The notes beneath the pieces are model-generated. The model was not told the origin of the DNA and ran no database searches. It was given only the letters and a program-made list of their open reading frames with translations. From an uncultured Prevotellaceae bacterium (GTDB lineage: Bacteria > Bacteroidota > Bacteroidia > Bacteroidales > Bacteroidaceae): a DNA stretch of 51,974 bases. The position numbers were made by a program, and so were the translations under genes. Positions 33,825 through 41,619 of this stretch are shown piece after piece (the first letter of the stretch is position 1; every line of letters starts with the position of its first letter). The stretch covers positions 1-51,974 of the forward strand of contig CACZCT010000021.1 in assembly GCA_902779745.1 (NCBI GenBank). Reading direction: 5' to 3'.

Positions 33825-35504
33825 ATGAAGAAACTGTTTTTAACCCTGATGGTGATGCTGTTTGCCGTGATGACTGTCAGCGCACAGCAGAAACCTCTCG
33901 TATTGGGAAAGAGTCACGCCATGCAGCGGGTAGAGGTGAACAGCCGCTATCTGCTGCTTCCCGTACAGGAGCGGGAAGACAATGCCAACATCCGTGTGTT
34001 GGTAAAAGGACAACAGGTCCAGTCGCTGAACATGAGACTTGCCGTTGACAAGGTGGACTATTACGTGCCCCTGGATATCCAGCGCTATGGCACGAAAGAG
34101 CTGTTGCTGGACATCACGTTCTACGGTGACCGTCGTTTCACCGGTGCCATGAAGGACTTCCTCTGCTGGCAGGAGATGAAGCAGAGCAACACCTTCGACA
34201 CTGCCAACCGTGAGAAATACCGTCCCAAGTACCACCACACCCCCGTCTACGGATGGATGAACGACCCCAACGGTATGTTCTATAAGGATGGTGTCTATCA
34301 CCTCTTCTACCAGTGGAACCCCTACGGCTCTATGTGGGAGAACATGACATGGGGACACTCCACCAGCCGTGACCTTATTCACTGGGAGGCTCAGCCTACC
34401 GCCATCGAGCCGGACGCATTAGGTGACATCTTCAGTGGTTCGTGCGTGGTGGACAAGAAGAACAACCAGGTGGTCGCTTTCTACACCTCAGCAGGAAAGA
34501 GTCAGGTGCAGTCAATGGCAATCTCCAAGGATAACGGTAAGATGTTTGAGAAATATGACGGCAACCCCATCCTCGTCAGCAAGGAGGAGGACTTCCGTGA
34601 CCCGAAGGCGTTCTGGAATGCAGATATCCAGAAATGGAACATGGTTCTTGCCGTCGGACAGGAGATGCACATCTACTCCTCCGACAACCTGAAAGACTGG
34701 ACGTATGAGAGTGCCTTCGGTAAGGAATACGGTTGTCATGACGGTGTATGGGAGTGTCCTGACCTCATGAAGATGACCGTCCGTGGTACCAACAAGCAGA
34801 AATGGATGCTGATATGTAATATCAACCCCGGCGGTCCCTTCGGCGGCTCCGCTACCCAGTATTTCATCGGTGACTTCGACGGAAAGAAGTTCACCTGTGA
34901 GCATACAGACACCCGTTGGATGGACTATGGCAAGGACCATTATGCCACCGTCACCTTCGACAACGCCCCAGAGGGAAGACATATCGCCCTGGCATGGATG
35001 TCGAACTGGCAGTATGCCAACCAAGTGCCCACCAAGCAGTACCGCAGTGCCAACAGCATTCCCCGTGACCTCGACCTCTTCGAGTATAACGGACAGACCT
35101 ACTGCGGGGTGACACCCTCGAAGGAGATGCTTGCCCTGCGTGGCAAGACCACTAACAAACTGCCACAGACCGGTGAGCTGGTCATCGACCTGAAAGGCTC
35201 AACGGAAATCACCTTCTCCAACTCACTCGGCGAGCAGGTGGTGATGGAGTATGACGCTGTCAAGAACACGTTCTCGATGGACCGTACCCGCAGCTATGCC
35301 AGCTTCAGCGAGGCATTCCCCTGCAAGACCGTCGCACCCACCTATGGTGCCGTCAAACAACTGCGTATCTTCATCGACCACAGCTCTATCGAGGCTTTCG
35401 ACGCTGATGGACGCATGGCAATGACGAACCTCGTGTTCCCCACAGAGCCTTATACGCAGATCAAAGTGACCAATAACGCAAAAGTAACTATTTATCCTTT
35501 CTGA
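33825..35504 (+). CDS. GH32 exo-acting fructan beta-fructosidase with N-terminal DUF4980-type domain
   Basis: 559 residues from the ATG at 33825 (in-frame ATGs at 33798 and 33819 also exist). The signal peptide ends TVSAQ with no lipobox, so the enzyme is probably periplasmic. An N-terminal beta domain of about 110 residues (DUF4980 type in related proteins) precedes the five-bladed propeller. Catalytic residues: nucleophile Asp in WMNDPNG (144-150), stabiliser in FRDPKAF (258-260) and acid/base Glu in WECPDLMKM (310-311). The C-terminal beta-sandwich ends AKVTIYPF. It should release fructose from imported fructan pieces. It heads an operon with the MFS transporter (one base after its stop) and fructokinase. 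Confidence 0.94.
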   Translation: MKKLFLTLMVMLFAVMTVSAQQKPLVLGKSHAMQRVEVNSRYLLLPVQEREDNANIRVLVKGQQVQSLNMRLAVDKVDYYVPLDIQRYGTKELLLDITFYGDRRFTGAMKDFLCWQEMKQSNTFDTANREKYRPKYHHTPVYGWMNDPNGMFYKDGVYHLFYQWNPYGSMWENMTWGHSTSRDLIHWEAQPTAIEPDALGDIFSGSCVVDKKNNQVVAFYTSAGKSQVQSMAISKDNGKMFEKYDGNPILVSKEEDFRDPKAFWNADIQKWNMVLAVGQEMHIYSSDNLKDWTYESAFGKEYGCHDGVWECPDLMKMTVRGTNKQKWMLICNINPGGPFGGSATQYFIGDFDGKKFTCEHTDTRWMDYGKDHYATVTFDNAPEGRHIALAWMSNWQYANQVPTKQYRSANSIPRDLDLFEYNGQTYCGVTPSKEMLALRGKTTNKLPQTGELVIDLKGSTEITFSNSLGEQVVMEYDAVKNTFSMDRTRSYASFSEAFPCKTVAPTYGAVKQLRIFIDHSSIEAFDADGRMAMTNLVFPTEPYTQIKVTNNAKVTIYPF

Positions 35505-35505
35505 A

Positions 35506-36672
35506 ATGATGGCAAACAACACCAATAAATCGATTTATCTGATTCCTGTGATGCTCTGCTTCTTCTGCATGGGCTTCGTAGACCTTGTGGGCATCGCATC
35601 CAACTATGTGAAGGAAGACCTCGGACTGTCTGACTCCGTCGCTAATATCTTCCCCTCACTGGTATTCTTCTGGTTCCTCATCTTCTCCGTACCTACGGGT
35701 ATGCTGATGAACAAGATAGGACGTAAGAACACGGTATTACTCTCACTGATTGTGACGGTGGTGTCCTTGCTGATACCCCTCTTCGGCAACTCCTTCACGG
35801 TGATGCTCATAGCCTTCTCACTGCTGGGTATCGGTAACGCACTGATGCAGACGAGCATCAACCCCCTTGCCATGCTGATTATCGGTGACAAGAACCTTGC
35901 ATCGACACTGACTTTCGGACAATTTGTGAAGGCGATAGCCTCGTTCCTTGCCCCTTATCTCGCCATGTGGGGTGCCACACAGGTCATCCCCTCGTTCGGC
36001 TATGACTGGCGTGTGCTGTTCATGGTATATTTCGTCGTAGGTCTGTTGTCCACCGCTTTGTTATGGGCAACCCCTATTCAGGAGGAGCTCCCCACAGGTA
36101 AGTCGTCCTCGTTCGTGGATTGCCTTCGTCTGTTGAGCAAACCCATCGTACTGCTGTCATTCCTCGCCATCATGTGCCATGTGGGTATTGACGTGGGTAC
36201 CAACACCACGGCACCGAAACTGCTGATGGAGCGTGTCGGCATGACCCTTAACGAAGCTGCCTTCGCCACTTCCCTGTACTTCATCTTCCGTACCATCGGT
36301 GCACTGACAGGCTCTTTCTTCCTCCGTGTGATGAAGACCCGCTGGTTCTTCATCATCAGTGTCGTGCTGATGGCGGCAAGTATGATCCTTATGTTCAGCG
36401 GTCAGTCGAAGATGGTACTGTATATTGCCATCGCCCTGGTCGGTTATGGTAACTCCAATATCTTCTCCATGGCATTCTCCGAGGCACTGCTCTCCGTTCC
36501 CGACAAGCAGAACGAGGTATCTGGTCTGATGATTATGGGACTCTTCGGCGGTACGGTATTCCCCCTTATCATGGGCTTCATGAGTGATGCCATGGGACAG
36601 GCTGGTGCCGTTGCTGTGATGGCTGTGGGTGTCATCTATCTATTCACCTATATCAAACAAGTCAAGAACTAA
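35506..36672 (+). CDS. MFS sugar transporter, probable fructose permease
   Basis: 388 residues with 12 predicted hydrophobic helices. The start resembles the FucP/glucose-galactose transporter group (MLCFFCMGFVDLVGIASNYVKEDLGL); the loop GMLMNKIGRKNTVLL is the MFS signature after helix 2. It lies between GH32 and fructokinase, as BT1758 does in the B. thetaiotaomicron fructan locus, so it probably carries fructose across the inner membrane. Substrate is inferred from context. Confidence 0.88.
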   Translation: MMANNTNKSIYLIPVMLCFFCMGFVDLVGIASNYVKEDLGLSDSVANIFPSLVFFWFLIFSVPTGMLMNKIGRKNTVLLSLIVTVVSLLIPLFGNSFTVMLIAFSLLGIGNALMQTSINPLAMLIIGDKNLASTLTFGQFVKAIASFLAPYLAMWGATQVIPSFGYDWRVLFMVYFVVGLLSTALLWATPIQEELPTGKSSSFVDCLRLLSKPIVLLSFLAIMCHVGIDVGTNTTAPKLLMERVGMTLNEAAFATSLYFIFRTIGALTGSFFLRVMKTRWFFIISVVLMAASMILMFSGQSKMVLYIAIALVGYGNSNIFSMAFSEALLSVPDKQNEVSGLMIMGLFGGTVFPLIMGFMSDAMGQAGAVAVMAVGVIYLFTYIKQVKN

Positions 36673-36686
36673 AATACAATAAAACT

Positions 36687-37571
36687 ATGAAGAATCTGAT
36701 TATAGGACTGGGCGAGGCATTATGGGACATGCTGCCCGAGGGAAAGAAACTGGGTGGCGCTCCTGCTAACTTCGCCTATCATGCAGGGCAGTTTGGACTG
36801 GACACCGTTGCTATCAGTGCACTGGGTGAGGACAAGCTCGCTGACGAGACGATAGAGGCGCTGGAACAGAACGGACTGAAATACCTGATGCCACGGGTAC
36901 CGTATGCTACTGGCACCGTACAGGTGACCCTGACTGGTGAGGGCATCCCCACCTATGAGATCAAGGAGAATGTGGCTTGGGATAATATCCCTTTCAATGA
37001 CGAGATCAAAGCGGCGGCAAAGAACTGCCGTGCCGTGTGCTTCGGCTCCCTTGCCCAGCGTAACATCGTGAGTCGCCAGACCATCCAGCAGTTCCTCGAC
37101 GCTACTCCAGAGGACTGTATCAAGATATGTGACATCAACCTGCGCCAGCAGTTCTTCTCCAAGGAGATTCTGGAGGAGTCGTTCAAGCGTTGTAATATCC
37201 TGAAGATCAATGACGAGGAACTGGTGGTCGTCACCCGTATGTTCGGCTATCAGGAGTTGGACGATGCCAAGATCTGCGAGAAGATGGTGAAGGAATACAA
37301 CCTGCAGATGCTCGTACTGACCTGTGGCACCAATGGCAGTCATGTGTTCACTGCTGACGGCAAGCATTCCTTCCAGCCCACTCCGAAAGTGGAGGTTGCC
37401 GATACCGTAGGTGCAGGCGACTCCTTCACAGGAAGTTTCTGTGCCGCCATCCTGAACGGCAAACCCGTCGAGGAAGCACACCGCATCGCCGTGGAGGTGA
37501 GTGCCTATGTATGTACCCAGAACGGTGCGATGCCGAAATATCCCGCAGAACTGGTTGCGAAAGTGAAATAA
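36687..37571 (+). CDS. PfkB-family fructokinase
   Basis: A 294-residue cytoplasmic sugar kinase. N-terminal GLGEALWDMLPEGKKLGGAPANFAYHAGQFG matches fructokinases (the GGAPAN substrate motif), and the C-terminal PfkB signature DTVGAGDSFTGSF contains the catalytic Asp. Phosphorylates fructose from the permease for glycolysis. Last gene of the operon, followed by a strong bidirectional terminator. Confidence 0.93.
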   Translation: MKNLIIGLGEALWDMLPEGKKLGGAPANFAYHAGQFGLDTVAISALGEDKLADETIEALEQNGLKYLMPRVPYATGTVQVTLTGEGIPTYEIKENVAWDNIPFNDEIKAAAKNCRAVCFGSLAQRNIVSRQTIQQFLDATPEDCIKICDINLRQQFFSKEILEESFKRCNILKINDEELVVVTRMFGYQELDDAKICEKMVKEYNLQMLVLTCGTNGSHVFTADGKHSFQPTPKVEVADTVGAGDSFTGSFCAAILNGKPVEEAHRIAVEVSAYVCTQNGAMPKYPAELVAKVK

Positions 37572-37610
37572 AAAAGAAAACGGGGCTCAAACGAGTCCCG
37601 TTTTCTTTTT
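37571..37610. terminator. Bidirectional terminator between fructokinase and ackA
   Basis: AAAAAGAAAACGGGGCTC and GAGTCCCGTTTTCTTTTT form an 18-bp stem with one G-T pair and a 4-base loop AAAC. A- and T-runs on both sides suit convergent transcripts. Confidence 0.9.
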
Positions 37611-37624
37611 ATCATATCACTTGC

Positions 37625-38818
37625 TTATTTCAGTAAGTTCATCGTATCGGTGGCAATCATCAGCTCCTCATCGGTAGGAATGACGACGACCTTTACCTTG
37701 GAGTCGTCGGCAGAGATGACGGCTTCCTCACCACGCACCTTGTTCTTTGCCTCGTCGAACTTGATGCCAAGGAACTCCATGTCCTTACAGACCTCAGAAC
37801 GCATGCCAATCTGGTTCTCACCGACACCGGCAGTGAAGACGACGACATCCAGACCGCCCATGGCAGCAGCATAGGCACCAATGTACTTCTTAATACGGTA
37901 GAAATACATGTCCTGAGCGAGTTGGGCGCGCTCATTACCTTCCTTGGCAGCATTCTCTACGTCACGCATATCACTGGAACCACCTGTCAGGCCGGCCACA
38001 CCACTCTTCTTATTGAGCAGGTTCGACATGCCGTCGGCATCCAAGCCCAGCTTCTTCTCAATGAAGGTCACGGCACCACCGTCGATATCACCGGCACGAG
38101 TTCCCATGACCAGTCCCTCCAACGGGGTGAGACCCATAGAAGTATCAATACACTTACCGTCCACGACAGCAGCGATAGAACCGCCGTTACCCACGTGACA
38201 AGTCACCATCTTTGTTCCCTCGGCAGGAATACCCAGGAACTCACAGGCACGCTGAGACACATAACGGTGAGAGGTGCCATGGAAACCATAACGGCGGATG
38301 CCGTATTTCTCATACAACTCATAAGGAATGGCATACATATAAGCCTTCGGCGGCATCGTCTGGTGGAAAGCAGTGTCAAAGACACCCACCTGAGGCAGAC
38401 CCGGCATCAATTCCTTCACGGCATTCACACCCTTCAGGTTGGCTGGGTTGTGCAGCGGAGCCAGGTCGGAACACTCCTCGAAAGCTTTCAGTACCTCATC
38501 CGTCAGTATTACTGACTTGTTAAATTTCTCACCACCATGCACCATACGGTGACCAACGGCATCAATCTCATCCAGCGACTTGATGACACCAATCTCAGGA
38601 TCCGTCAACAGGGAGAAGATGAACTTCACACCCTCGGTATGCTCGGGAATATCATGCATGATCTGCTTCTTCTCTCCGTTGGCGAGTTTCACCTTCACAA
38701 AGGCACCTTCCATACCCACACGTTCGGCACCGCCTGATGTCATCACACTCTTGTCGTCCATATTATACAAGGCGTACTTGATAGACGACGAGCCACAATT
38801 CAATACCAATATTTTCAT
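37625..38818 (-). CDS. ackA: Acetate kinase
   Basis: A 397-residue cytoplasmic enzyme interconverting acetyl phosphate + ADP and acetate + ATP. Motifs: NCGSSSIKYALYN at the N-terminus, GHRMVHGG, FDTAFHQTMPPKAYMYAIP, GFHGTSHRYVS, CHVGNGGSIAAVVDGKCIDTSMGLTP (split here by position) and TAGVGEN. All family signatures are intact. It follows pta with 23 bases between. Confidence 0.97.
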   Translation of the reverse strand: MKILVLNCGSSSIKYALYNMDDKSVMTSGGAERVGMEGAFVKVKLANGEKKQIMHDIPEHTEGVKFIFSLLTDPEIGVIKSLDEIDAVGHRMVHGGEKFNKSVILTDEVLKAFEECSDLAPLHNPANLKGVNAVKELMPGLPQVGVFDTAFHQTMPPKAYMYAIPYELYEKYGIRRYGFHGTSHRYVSQRACEFLGIPAEGTKMVTCHVGNGGSIAAVVDGKCIDTSMGLTPLEGLVMGTRAGDIDGGAVTFIEKKLGLDADGMSNLLNKKSGVAGLTGGSSDMRDVENAAKEGNERAQLAQDMYFYRIKKYIGAYAAAMGGLDVVVFTAGVGENQIGMRSEVCKDMEFLGIKFDEAKNKVRGEEAVISADDSKVKVVVIPTDEELMIATDTMNLLK

Positions 38819-38841
38819 TTTTTCATTTTTAAATTATTACA

Positions 38842-39852
38842 CTATTTTTTCGCATCCATGGCCTGGCAAGCCGTGATGGCAACCATGTAATAGATATCCT
38901 CTACTGAACAGCCACGGGAGAGGTCGTTGACCGGACGGGCAATACCCTGCAGGATCGGGCCGATGGCGACTGCATCACCCAGACGCTGTACGAGTTTATA
39001 ACCGATGTTACCCACCTCCAGGTTGGGGAATACCAATACATTGGCATTACCGGCAATCTCAGAACCGGGAGCCTTCTTGCTGCCTACAGAGGGAACGAGA
39101 GCGGCATCAGCCTGTAACTCACCATCAATCTTCAAGGACGGATCGAGTTCCTTGGCGAGACGCGTAGCCTCTATCACTTTGTCGACCACCTCATGCTTGG
39201 CACTGCCCTTCGTCGAGAAACTCAGCATAGCCACCCTGGGATCTGCAAAGCCAGCCACCGACTTGGCGGTCTGAGCGGTACAAACGGCAATCTGTGACAA
39301 CTGGGCAGCATCCGGCATAGGAGTAACAGCAACGTCACCGATGACAAGAACACCATTCTCACCATACTGGGGCTGTTTGGAAATCAGCAACATACCACCA
39401 CTGACACAAGTAATGCCAGGGGCACACTTGATAATCTGCAAGGCAGGACGCAGGGTGTCGCCTGTCGTGGAGAGAGCACCACTGATCTGTCCGTCGGCAC
39501 CTTCCGTCTTGATAATCATACAACCGAGATACAAGGGGTTCTTCACCAACTTACGAGCCTCCTCGATCGTCATACCCTTGCTCTTGCGAATCTCTGCCAG
39601 TTTCTCAGCAAGTTCCTCACTCCGTTCATAGTTCTCCGGGTCGATGAGTGTTGCCTTGTCGATATTGGTCAGTCCCTTCTCCTTGGCCAGTGCATGTACC
39701 TTCTCCGGGTTACCAATCAAGATAATATCCGCCATATCCTCAGCCAATACTCTGTCGGCTGCACAAAGGGTACGTTCCTCCTCTGCTTCAGGGAGCACGA
39801 TGCGCTGCTTGTTTGCCTTAGCACGCGCTACAATTTGACTTAATAAATCCAT
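38842..39852 (-). CDS. pta: Phosphate acetyltransferase
   Basis: A 336-residue short-form Pta (PTA_PTB family). Visible: IVLPEAEEERTLCAADRVL, GCMIIKTEGADGQISGALSTTGDTLRPALQI, SFSTKGSAKHE, KIDGELQADAALVP, NVLVFPNLEVGNIGYKLVQRL and GPILQGIARPVNDLSRG. Converts acetyl-CoA to acetyl phosphate, paired with AckA for ATP yield in acetate-forming fermentation. Confidence 0.96.
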   Translation of the reverse strand: MDLLSQIVARAKANKQRIVLPEAEEERTLCAADRVLAEDMADIILIGNPEKVHALAKEKGLTNIDKATLIDPENYERSEELAEKLAEIRKSKGMTIEEARKLVKNPLYLGCMIIKTEGADGQISGALSTTGDTLRPALQIIKCAPGITCVSGGMLLISKQPQYGENGVLVIGDVAVTPMPDAAQLSQIAVCTAQTAKSVAGFADPRVAMLSFSTKGSAKHEVVDKVIEATRLAKELDPSLKIDGELQADAALVPSVGSKKAPGSEIAGNANVLVFPNLEVGNIGYKLVQRLGDAVAIGPILQGIARPVNDLSRGCSVEDIYYMVAITACQAMDAKK

Positions 39853-39895
39853 AGTTTGTTTTATTATAATTAGTTTTAAGACATATACTGAATTG

Positions 39896-39903
39896 CAAAG
39901 ATA
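39896..39903 (-). promoter_or_regulatory. -7 element TATCTTTG of pta-ackA
   Basis: Minus strand TATCTTTG followed by CA, 44 bases before the pta ATG. Confidence 0.6.
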
Positions 39904-39916
39904 CGAAAAACTTTCG

Positions 39917-39945
39917 ACTTTAAACTCTAAACGCTAAACTTTAAG
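39917..39945. repeat. Heptameric degenerate tandem tract between dacA-like gene and pta promoter
   Basis: Plus strand: CTTTAAA, CTCTAAA, CGCTAAA, CTTTAAG at a 7-base period, placed between the stop of the diadenylate cyclase gene and the pta promoter. Confidence 0.85.
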
Positions 39946-39951
39946 CTTTAT

Positions 39952-40725
39952 TTACATCATTTCCTTGGTCAGGATACTCTCCAGTTTCTCTGCCGACAGG
40001 CGAATCTGAAATTCAGACTTGATAGCGACAGTGATACCGCCCGTCTCCTCACTCACCACGACAGCCACACAGTCTGACTCCTGTGAGATACCGAGGGCAG
40101 CACGGTGGCGAAGACCAAGTTCCTTGGGGATGTCCAGATTATGACTGACAGGCAGGATACAACCGGCAGCCTTGATCCGCTTGTTGGAAATAATCATCGC
40201 TCCGTCATGCAACGGTGAGTTCTTGAAAAAAATATTCTCAATCAGTTGCTGACTGATCGTGGCATCTATTCGCTCACCAGTGACCACGACATCGTCCAAC
40301 GGCATGTTACGCTCTATAACGATCAAGGCGCCCACCTTACGCTTACTCATGTTCAGGCATGCCATCACAATCGGCATGATGACCTGTTTCAACGCTTCTT
40401 TGTCATGAGACTTGTCTTTACCGAACAAACGGGTAATGACACGCATCCGTTCATGGGCACCCAGGTTAAACAGGAACTTACGGATATCCTCCTGGAACAA
40501 GACAATCAAGCCGATAACACCCACACTGACCAGCTTGTCCATGATGGATCCCAGCAACCGCATCTCCAACACCTGTGAGACAATCAGCCACAATACCACG
40601 AAAAACATGATACCTATGAACACATTCAGGGAACGTGACTCCTTCATCAACCGGTAGACGTAATACAACATCACGGCGACAAGGAGAACATCGATAATGT
40701 CTTTTATTCCAAATTCTAAAAGCAT
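39952..40725 (-). CDS. Diadenylate cyclase (CdaA/DacA type)
   Basis: 257 residues from the ATG at 40725; a GTG at 40731 is also in frame. Three N-terminal membrane segments (about residues 10-90) are followed by the DisA_N/DAC domain with LHDGAMII and RHRAALGISQESD, the ATP-binding and catalytic motifs for making cyclic di-AMP. Related proteins (TIGR00159 type) are encoded beside folP in Bacteroidetes, as here: the folP stop lies 7 bases upstream of this ATG. Confidence 0.92.
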   Translation of the reverse strand: MLLEFGIKDIIDVLLVAVMLYYVYRLMKESRSLNVFIGIMFFVVLWLIVSQVLEMRLLGSIMDKLVSVGVIGLIVLFQEDIRKFLFNLGAHERMRVITRLFGKDKSHDKEALKQVIMPIVMACLNMSKRKVGALIVIERNMPLDDVVVTGERIDATISQQLIENIFFKNSPLHDGAMIISNKRIKAAGCILPVSHNLDIPKELGLRHRAALGISQESDCVAVVVSEETGGITVAIKSEFQIRLSAEKLESILTKEMM

Positions 40726-40729
40726 ATTC

Positions 40730-40760
40730 ACTCTATACGCTACATTCTACACTCTCCACT
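40730..40760 (-). repeat. Heptameric degenerate tandem tract at the folP/cyclase junction
   Basis: Plus strand: CTATACG, CTACATT, CTACACT, CTCCACT at a 7-base period. On the coding strand it encodes the last residues of FolP (VESVECSV) and its stop codon. Confidence 0.8.
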
Positions 40761-41530
40761 AAAGCCACGACCTCCACCGCCTCTTTGACATCATGGACAC
40801 GCAGGATACTGGCACCCTTTGTCAAGGCGATGGTATTCAAGACGGTAGTCCCATTCAATGCCTGCGACGGATCTGTCTCCAACAGCTTATATATCATCGA
40901 CTTACGGGAAACACCCACCAATATAGGCAGGTGCAGCATATCCAACTGTTCCATTCCCTGTAGGATCTCGTAATTCTGCTCCAGCGTCTTTCCGAAACCA
41001 AAACCGGGGTCGAGGATGATATCTTTCTGTCCATAGGAGCGCAGCACATCCACCTCCCTGGCAAAATGCAGGAGCATCTCACGCATGGTGGGCTGCACAG
41101 ACATCAGGATATAAGGTACACCCAAGCGTGCCACCGTACGGAACATCTTTGCATCAGCACCTTCCGACACGTCGTTGATGATATCTACGCCGAACTCCTC
41201 GACAACCATGCGGGCCACCGCAGGACGGAACGTGTCGACACTGATGATTGCCTCCGGAGCCTCACGACGGACAAGGGCAAGGGCTTTACGCAAGCGCTCC
41301 ATCTCTTCTGCCTCTGTAGCAGGCTCACTGCCGGGACGAGTGGAACAGGCACCCACATCAATAATACTGCCACCCTCTTGCAGAATCTGCCGGGTACGCA
41401 GGACAATACCTTCCTCCGTTTGCTGGCGACTATCTGCATAGAAAGAGTCGGGTGTCACATTCAGGATACCCATCACTCGCGGCGTACTGAGGTCCAATAA
41501 GCGCCCGTTACAATTCAGTGTGTATTCCAT
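40733..41530 (-). CDS. folP: Dihydropteroate synthase
   Basis: 265 residues from the ATG at 41530. Motifs: VMGILNVTPDSFY, IIDVGACSTRPGSEPATEAEE (pterin side), SVDTFRPAVA, IINDVSEG, ILDPGFGFGKTLEQNY and VGVSRKSMI. Condenses the pterin diphosphate with p-aminobenzoate for folate. The frame stays open upstream through a repeat tract, but those residues lack family similarity and would precede the promoter. The ATG lies 8 bases after the -7 element, so the mRNA is nearly leaderless. The last residues come from a heptameric tract. Confidence 0.95.
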   Translation of the reverse strand: MEYTLNCNGRLLDLSTPRVMGILNVTPDSFYADSRQQTEEGIVLRTRQILQEGGSIIDVGACSTRPGSEPATEAEEMERLRKALALVRREAPEAIISVDTFRPAVARMVVEEFGVDIINDVSEGADAKMFRTVARLGVPYILMSVQPTMREMLLHFAREVDVLRSYGQKDIILDPGFGFGKTLEQNYEILQGMEQLDMLHLPILVGVSRKSMIYKLLETDPSQALNGTTVLNTIALTKGASILRVHDVKEAVEVVALVESVECSV

Positions 41531-41538
41531 AACAGCCA

Positions 41539-41546
41539 CAAAGATA
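41539..41546 (-). promoter_or_regulatory. -7 element TATCTTTG of folP with near-leaderless start
   Basis: Minus strand TATCTTTG, followed by 8 bases and then ATG; the same geometry as at the DUF59 gene (20483-20499). Confidence 0.65.
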
Positions 41547-41551
41547 CAAAA

Positions 41552-41585
41552 TAATTGATAATTGACAATTGATAATTGATAATTA
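41552..41585. repeat. Heptameric degenerate tandem tract between folP and murF promoters
   Basis: AATTGAT, AATTGAC, AATTGAT, AATTGAT, AATT at an exact 7-base period, placed between two divergent -7 boxes (41539-41546 and 41591-41598). Confidence 0.9.
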
Positions 41586-41590
41586 TTTTC

Positions 41591-41598
41591 TACCTTTG
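41591..41598 (+). promoter_or_regulatory. -7 element TACCTTTG of murF
   Basis: TACCTTTG followed by TA, 21 bases before the murF ATG. The divergent folP promoter is 45 bases away, with a heptameric tract between. Confidence 0.65.
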
Positions 41599-41619
41599 TA
41601 CCAAAATTGACTGAAGAGG

